From: Candidatus Vondammii sp. HM_W22
GTDB lineage: Bacteria; Pseudomonadota; Gammaproteobacteria; Chromatiales; Chromatiaceae
DNA: 64,000 nt
Reading direction: 5' to 3'
Assembly: GCF_022530855.2 (NCBI RefSeq)
Contig: NZ_CP099567.1
Coordinates: 1,054,001-1,118,000, forward strand
Shown: piece after piece, positions 60,246 to 64,000 of the stretch
How the letters are laid out: every line of letters starts with the position of its first letter
Numbering within the stretch: position 1 is the first letter of the stretch
Position numbers and translations under genes: made by a program
Notes under the pieces: generated by a model
Databases searched by the model: none
What the model was told of the DNA's origin: nothing
Seen by the model: the letters and a program-made list of their open reading frames with translations, nothing else

Positions 60246-60512
60246 CTATAGGCGGTACGCTGTGTGACGCGCAGCCCCTAGCTTACGTATCACAGTTTTC
60301 GTTCGATAGCGGCCAATAGAGAAGCCTTCTTCGCGCAGTTTTTTCATTAGCTCTCTGGAGCCCAGACTTTGGCGGCTTGCTGCAAACAAGGCTTTAGCTC
60401 GGCGATAAAGCTGTAACTCTTCAGCGCTGATTAACAGGGCAGGCCGCTCAACCCACGCGTAGTAGCTTGATCGACTCAATCCAACCATTTGGCATAAGCG
60501 GTTAACCGGCAA
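60246..60512 (-). pseudogene. IS3-family OrfB N-terminal fragment, mosaic copy 2
   Basis: The same 88-codon fragment as at 19739-20005, with only a few substitutions. It is part of the duplicated mosaic. Confidence 0.75.
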
Positions 60513-60581
60513 CTGGGCTGAGTGACACTGAATAAACTGATGTTTTATTTCATTTCTTTGGCGAAGAAGGCTGATATAGAT

Positions 60582-60931
60582 TCAAGGGATCGATGCAACA
60601 CCGTCATTTAGTTTATCTGCAGGAGTAGCGAAGTCCAATGTTTTTCTCGGTCGTTGATTGAGTTTTTTCGCCACGGGATCTAATTGTACCTGAGAGTAAA
60701 TCGACAAGTCTGTTTTCTTCGGAAAGTACTGCATCAATAGCCGATTTGTATTTTCATTGGTCCCTCTTTGCCATGGACTTTGTGGGTCACAAAAGTAGAC
60801 TTTTGCATCTGTCACCATAGTAAATTTCTTGTGACCGGCAAGCCCCATCCCCCTATCCAAAGTTAATGACTGTACCAGCTTGTCTGGAAGTTTTTTAACC
60901 TGTTTCGTGAGTGCGGAAACAACCGAATTAG
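60582..60931 (-). pseudogene. IS30-family transposase C-terminal fragment, mosaic copy 2
   Basis: This is the same fragment as at 20075-20424 (SLTLDRGMGLAGHKKF, DPQSPWQRGTNENTN), ending at the IS5-c terminus. A third piece of the same gene lies in opposite orientation on the other side of IS5-c at 62401. Confidence 0.8.
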
Positions 60932-62400
60932 TCGACCCTGAAATATTCATTCCAGGCACTTAATAATACTGTTGTTTCTGTTTTGCAAACAGGAACAACA
61001 GTATGGACATGATATTTTTCAGCACAAAAAGAACCTCCCTCATCCATTTTCTGAAGTTGAAGGCAGCCGCCGCCATAAGCAAGTTAATCTGATCCCCGGC
61101 AAAGCCTTTAAGAAAGTTTCTTTTTAGCCTGTGGTCACTCTTTAAGTGACCACAGGCTCAATGCCAGCTCGTCTTCTGAAACGTTTTCTGGCTAATGCCA
61201 TGGCTTCTCCTGAGGTATTCTTCCTAGCAGGCTTTGGCGTTACTATCTGGGTGTCATTAACCTTTGATTTGCCCCGATAACCTCGATCAGCAATACCCAC
61301 TTTGGGTACTCGATTGATGAGACGTTTCACCTGTGCCAAGACCTCAGGTACGGTGTGACCATCAAATACATTCTTCTCAAAAGCCAGGGCACCAATCACA
61401 ATGCCCGCGTCCCTTGTGGTGGTGATTGATGCCTTGGTGCCAAACTCATAACGTTGCGGGGGCCTTACCTTTGCTCATACAGTAAACATGAGGTTCATGT
61501 AGGCTGTACAACTTGTTTTTATCAGCACGCTTCTGATTCAGCATGCGCTGGTACAGGGCGAACTTTTCTGCATAGAATTTCTGTTGTTCTCCGGTCATCT
61601 TACGCTGTATTTCACGCAGTAATCGGCCGCTGATGGTCTTTAATCGCTTGACGGCCTTACGTTCCTTTTTACGATTCCTCGGATGTGTGGCAAATCGGGT
61701 GGGGAGCTTGAGAATTTTTACTTCCTTCTCATGGCTTCGACTGAGCACGATACCTTCTGCTCGGGCCATCTTGAGTAACTGCCCGTGTATCTTTCGGTAC
61801 TGCTTTGCATCAGTTGGAAAGGTAATGTTTTTCTCTTGTACGGTAGTGTCGATACACATTTCATCTTCGATCGCCTTTTCTTGATGTAAGGCGATAGAGG
61901 TAGCCAGGACCTTTTCAAAACCTTCTTTGCCAATACGCTTTCTGAAGTAAGTCAGGTCGGAGGGATCACAAGGAAGTTGCCATTGGAATTCGATCTCACC
62001 CGTAAAACTACTGGTAGTAGGGATTTTGTATCCAGCGTTGAATCAGAACCTCGTCACTGAGGTCTTCCAGATGCTTGAGTATCGAGAGGCCCACCATTAG
62101 GCGGATGGGTTTTGAGGGCTTTCCACGATGAGAATAAAGCGGGGCAAATTCAGCATCAAAATATAACCAGTCTATCTGTCTGGCCAATAGCAAAAGTGGA
62201 TGCTTGGGGTTCAGCTGATCCAGTAAGTTCTGGTGCAGGAAACTTTGCTGGTTGGGATTGGCTGTCTTGGCTTTGCTCAATTATCCACCTCTGTTTCGTC
62301 CAGTTTTTCTCTGCTTTTACCCCTTTCACGGACGTTTATTTTATCAAATTTAGACGCTTATTTTATATAAATCATTGCGTTATGAATATTTCAGGGTCGA
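60932..62400 (-). mobile_element. IS5-c element, copy 2
   Basis: The element is 1,469 bases with perfect 19-base terminal repeats (TCGACCCTGAAATATTCAT). The transposase is in three frames: 62008-62280 (N-terminus), 61446-61859 (MCIDTTVQEKNI) and 61142-61399 (GALAFEKNVFDGH, ADRGYRGKSKV, FRRRAGIEPVV). Relative to copy 1, a 2-base insertion near 62010 breaks NPYYQ-SFTGE. The frame change at 61446 is shared with copy 1, so either both descend from a broken element or a programmed shift occurs there. Confidence 0.85.
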
Positions 62401-62756
62401 CTAATTCGGTTGTTTCCGCACTCACGAAACAGGTTAAAAAACTTCCAGACAAGCTGGTACAGTCATTAACTTGGGATAGGGGGATGGAGCTTGCCGGTCA
62501 CAAGAAATTTACTATGGCAACAGATGCAAAAATCTACTTTTGTGACCCACAAAGTCCATGGCAAAGAGGAACCAATGAAAATACAAATCGGCTATTGAGG
62601 CAGTACTTTCAGAAGAAAACAGACTTATCGATTTACTCTCAGGCACACTTAGATCGCGTGGTGAAAAAATTCAATCAACGATCGAGAAAAACATTGGACT
62701 TCGCTACTCCTGCAGATAAACTAAATGACGGTGTTGCATCGACCCCTTGAATCTAC
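62401..62756 (+). pseudogene. IS30-family transposase C-terminal part, forward orientation
   Basis: The forward frame reads STNSVVSALTKQVKKLPD, SLTWDRGMELAGHKKF, DPQSPWQRGTNENTN and RSRKTLDFATPADKL. It is the same portion of the IS30 transposase as the reverse-strand piece at 60582-60931. IS5-c is thus flanked by inverted copies of one IS30 fragment. Confidence 0.8.
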
Positions 62757-63748
62757 ACTAAAGCCCTAAAGCCCGTTCGGTTAGAGCAGGCCATTAGCGG
62801 GAAAGAGGGTGTTTTGGCCCCGTTACTAAAGCAGCTCACCGAGGCTGCTCTTGACGCTGAGCTGGAAAGCTATATTGCTGATGATGTGGTGCCTAACCGC
62901 AAGAATGACAAGTCCCGCAAGACACTTAAAACAAGCGAGGGCCGTATTGACCTGAATACGCCCCGTGACCGGGCCGGTACATTTGAGCCCCAAATTATTA
63001 AGAAGCATAAAATCAGTGTCAGCGATGAGATTGAAACCAGGATCTTGTCGATGTATGGCCAGGACTTGAGTTATACTGATATCAGTGAACATGTCCATGA
63101 TCTCTATGGCATCTCGGTCTCTACCGCAGCAATCAGTGCGATAACCGACAAAATAATCGATACTGTAAAAGCCTAGCAACGGCGTCCGCTGGATTCGCAT
63201 TATCCCTTTGTTTGGCTGGACGCAATTCACTACAAAGTTCGGGCCCAAGGCCGCTACCAAAATCGCGCTGTTTATACCGTTCTTGGGCTGAATATTGAAG
63301 GCAAAAAGAAGTGCTGGGGTTATACCTGTCCGAAAGTGAGGGCGCTGATTTCTGGTTAGGCGTACTGAGTGATTTACAAAATTTGGAGGTGAACGATATC
63401 CTGATTGCTTCCGTGGACGGTCTGACAGGCTTTCCAGAAGCGATACAAACAATATTTACAGAGACTGAGGTTGTTTACCAAATATGCAACTCGCTACGCT
63501 ACGTTGGCTCCAGGCTCCAGGCTCCAGGCTCCAGGCTCCAGGCTCCAGAAGGTATTTCTGGTTGGCCTTAGTGTGTTTACAAGGCGCTGAACAAGGAGGC
63601 AGCTGAATCAGCCCTCGACGATCTTGAGGAAGTCTGGGGCGATAAATACCCCATCGTGATTCAACCATGGCGCAAGAAGTGGGATAACTTATCCGTCTAT
63701 TTTCGTTATCCCGAGGACATTCGTCGAGTTATTTATACGACATTTTGA
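62757..63748 (+). pseudogene. IS256-c transposase, degraded
   Basis: A different IS256-family transposase: LLKQLTEAALDAELESYIAD, LNTPRDRAGTFEPQIIKKHK, SMYGQDLSYTDISEHVHDLY, then a Trp-to-amber change at 63175. FVWLDAIHYKVRAQGRYQ with the first Asp, a frameshift near 63310, YLSESEGADFWLGVLSDLQN, ASVDGLTGFPEAIQ and YPEDIRRVIYT follow. A 7-base tandem repeat lies in the middle, and the C-terminal third is missing. Confidence 0.8.
63506..63547 (+). repeat. Six tandem copies of GGCTCCA
   Basis: Six perfect copies of the 7-base unit GGCTCCA lie inside the IS256-c transposase, after the codons for RNSLRYV-like residues. They introduce about 40 bases and are followed by a stop. They were not part of the ancestral transposase sequence. 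Confidence 0.9.
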
Positions 63749-64000
63749 ACAGTCTCTTTTAAAACATTGGATCTTCCCCTAATCGAGAGAGTAAGTATCA
63801 CCCAACCACTCCCTCAGGATAAAGATTCAGCCCTCCAAGGTGGGGTTCTGGGGACATTCCGTCCTAAAGTGACACTTATCGCTACAGCCCACGCCTCATA
63901 AGGCTTCTAGAGGTGCCTTAATTTTCAAAATCACTGCAATATCCCAATTATAGTAATATTCCGGCTTTTACGAGAAGCCTATGCCTTATAAAGAACGCCT
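63749..64000. other. Unassigned end region with an ISL3 trace
   Basis: Bases 63808-63845 (CAGCCCTCCAAGGTGG region) match the 3' end of the ISL3 remnant at 9550-9590. The remaining bases hold no clear gene. ATG at 63979 starts MPYKER and runs off the window edge, which is too short to judge. Confidence 0.4.

Noticed and set aside
63490-63550. CRISPR-like array
   Set aside because: Units are 7 bases with no spacers; a simple tandem repeat.

Overview
The window looks like the chromosome of a gammaproteobacterium in the Chromatiales / sulfur-oxidiser range. The basis is the style of the housekeeping proteins, the recA-recX-alaS-lysC order, prmB next to hemN, and a FimX-like c-di-GMP protein. It carries an unusually heavy load of decayed insertion sequences (IS) and pseudogenes. 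That load fits a host-associated or recently bottlenecked lineage such as the chemosynthetic symbionts, but the lifestyle is inference; nothing in the window proves it.

Layout. (1) 1-9510 is intact accessory chromosome: the 5' part of a dynamin-like gene, an SCP2 lipid-binding protein, then a co-directional run of RND membrane-fusion protein, RND pump with an extra C-terminal membrane segment and a Lys/Pro-rich tail, three secreted proteins (two of low complexity) and a ParA-type ATPase. (2) 9548-14364 is nested IS debris: ISL3, IS256-a split by IS3-a, itself split by IS3-b, then IS4. (3) 14365-17451 holds a gene tail, a FimX-like REC-PAS-GGDEF-EAL protein with degenerate motifs, and a decaying hypothetical gene. 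(4) 17659-25108 is an IS graveyard apparently grown inside one IS5-a copy. (5) 25337-31954 is the core block pncC, thpR (broken), recA, recX, alaS, lysC. (6) 31960-33984 is a second IS5-a copy containing IS630, which contains IS256-b. (7) 34079-37221 has a methyltransferase, a broken ybaK-like gene, tRNA-Ser(GGA), an AlpA-like gene and a Phd/ParE toxin-antitoxin pair in an AT-rich patch. (8) 37235-40142 is IS256 debris and a broken OLD-type ATPase gene. (9) 40739-50372 is core metabolism: a dihydrolipoamide dehydrogenase-like enzyme, ppsA, pgm (frameshifted), htpG, adk, thioredoxin. (10) 50385-53448 is a MITE-like element, IS30, IS5-b, a second IS3-b, and IS3-a and IS5-c fragments. (11) 53532-57329 has iscR with its own IscR box, prmB, a small conserved gene and hemN. 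(12) 57465-64000 is IS debris again, including a second copy of a 3.5 kb mosaic present near 18.4-21.9 kb, and a truncated DUF6159 membrane protein gene.

IS labels used below: IS256-a (copies at 10131, 18180, 21882, 37235), IS256-b (18396, 24246, 32637, 37634, 58753), IS256-c (62757); IS3-a (10844, 53089), IS3-b (11282, 51888), IS3-c (23301); IS5-a (17659/24521, 31960/33906, 57465), IS5-b (50833), IS5-c (20425, 53305, 60932). Apart from the IS3-b copies and the OrfB of IS3-c, every transposase gene seen is interrupted, truncated or frameshifted.

Working links. The 551-9510 set combines two likely lipid-handling folds (SCP2 and a LolA-like protein) with an RND pump, so an envelope lipid or matrix export role is a reasonable hypothesis. 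recA/recX form a translational pair. Several conserved genes (pgm, the OLD ATPase, the secreted 6286 gene) are broken by single-base changes, some beside G or C runs, so some pseudogene calls may be base-calling errors and not biology.
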